Shown piece after piece: positions 13,066 to 13,150 of a stretch of DNA of 13,150 nt; position 1 is the stretch's first letter; every line of letters starts with the position of its first letter. Under the pieces are notes generated by a model that saw nothing but the letters and a program-made list of their open reading frames with translations, did no database searches and was not told the DNA's origin. Position numbers and translations under genes: made by a program. Location of the stretch: contig NVWX01000007.1 in NCBI GenBank assembly GCA_002746355.1, positions 78,121 to 91,270 on the forward strand, read 5' to 3'. This stretch comes from Dehalococcoidia bacterium. GTDB lineage: Bacteria > Chloroflexota > Dehalococcoidia > Lucifugimonadales > UBA3495.

Positions 13066-13150
13066 ATGCCACCGCCAGAGGATTCATTCCCCAACCAGGC
13101 AGCTTCCAGCGACCTCTTTTCCGATCAGGAACTGGGCACGTTTCAGACGT
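13066..13150 (+). CDS. Start of an unrecognised protein, cut by the window end
   Basis: An ATG opens a frame that stays open to the last base, 28 codons. The visible part begins MPPPEDSFPNQAASSDLF and is polar and acidic with no signal peptide or membrane segment. No Shine-Dalgarno site precedes it; instead an ideal promoter ends six bases before the ATG. The protein family cannot be recognised from so few residues. Confidence 0.55.
   Translation, partial: MPPPEDSFPNQAASSDLFSDQELGTFQT

Noticed and set aside
1..13150. CRISPR arrays, tRNA or rRNA genes, transposases, integrases
   Set aside because: No spaced direct repeats, cloverleaf-like sequence, rRNA segments, transposase motifs or IS-type terminal repeats were seen.

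Overview
The window is about 60% GC bacterial DNA with compact intergenic spaces, Shine-Dalgarno sites of the AGGAGG type, and GTG and TTG starts next to ATG. The gene mix (a cytosolic reductive-dehalogenase-like Fe-S protein, a 2-hydroxyacyl-CoA-lyase-like ThDP enzyme, a leucine-dehydrogenase-like enzyme, paired CDGSH proteins, an FmdB zinc ribbon with a Cys/Gly tail, a DUF1461/Lit-like membrane protein) would fit a Chloroflexota lineage such as SAR202 or another Dehalococcoidia relative. That assignment is an inference from gene content only; there is no rRNA or other taxonomic marker here. No mobile element, CRISPR array, tRNA or rRNA was seen, and no gene-free stretch exceeds about 270 bases.

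Layout. 1-532 (+) is the 3' part of a trypsin-like HtrA-family protease without a PDZ domain, closed by a strong bidirectional hairpin terminator (562-600). 631-1905 (-) is a RdhA-like protein with two ferredoxin-type cysteine motifs and no Tat signal. Behind it, on the same strand, lies a ThDP-dependent lyase/decarboxylase (2129-3805). Divergent from that is rsmI (3963-4820, +), then an MFS transporter (about 4921-6246, +). A cytosolic cyclophilin (6316-6831, -) is divergent from a leucine-dehydrogenase-like gene (7102-8172, +). Between those two is a structured leader that resembles, in degenerate form, a cobalamin riboswitch.

A second strong terminator (8195-8232) separates the dehydrogenase from two tandem CDGSH iron-sulfur genes (8257-8463 and 8549-8755, both -), which are recent duplicates with about 75% protein identity. 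Upstream of these on the minus strand are two adjacent exporters of different MFS subfamilies (8901-10388, DHA2/EmrB-like; 10444-about 11730, EntS-like), probably co-transcribed. A small FmdB-type zinc ribbon gene (11824-12057, +) is divergent from them and has its own terminator. The window closes with a Lit-like DUF1461 membrane protein (12190-12921, -) and, divergent from it, the first 28 codons of an unrecognised gene (13066 onward) whose perfect -10 box sits so close to the ATG that a leaderless transcript is expected.

The genes do not form one obvious pathway. The most notable points are: the RdhA-like protein without Tat signal or RdhB partner beside a ThDP enzyme; the riboswitch-like leader of the dehydrogenase; two MFS genes whose conserved N-terminus is encoded upstream of the first ATG/GTG/TTG; the diverging CDGSH pair; and the leaderless promoter at the right edge.
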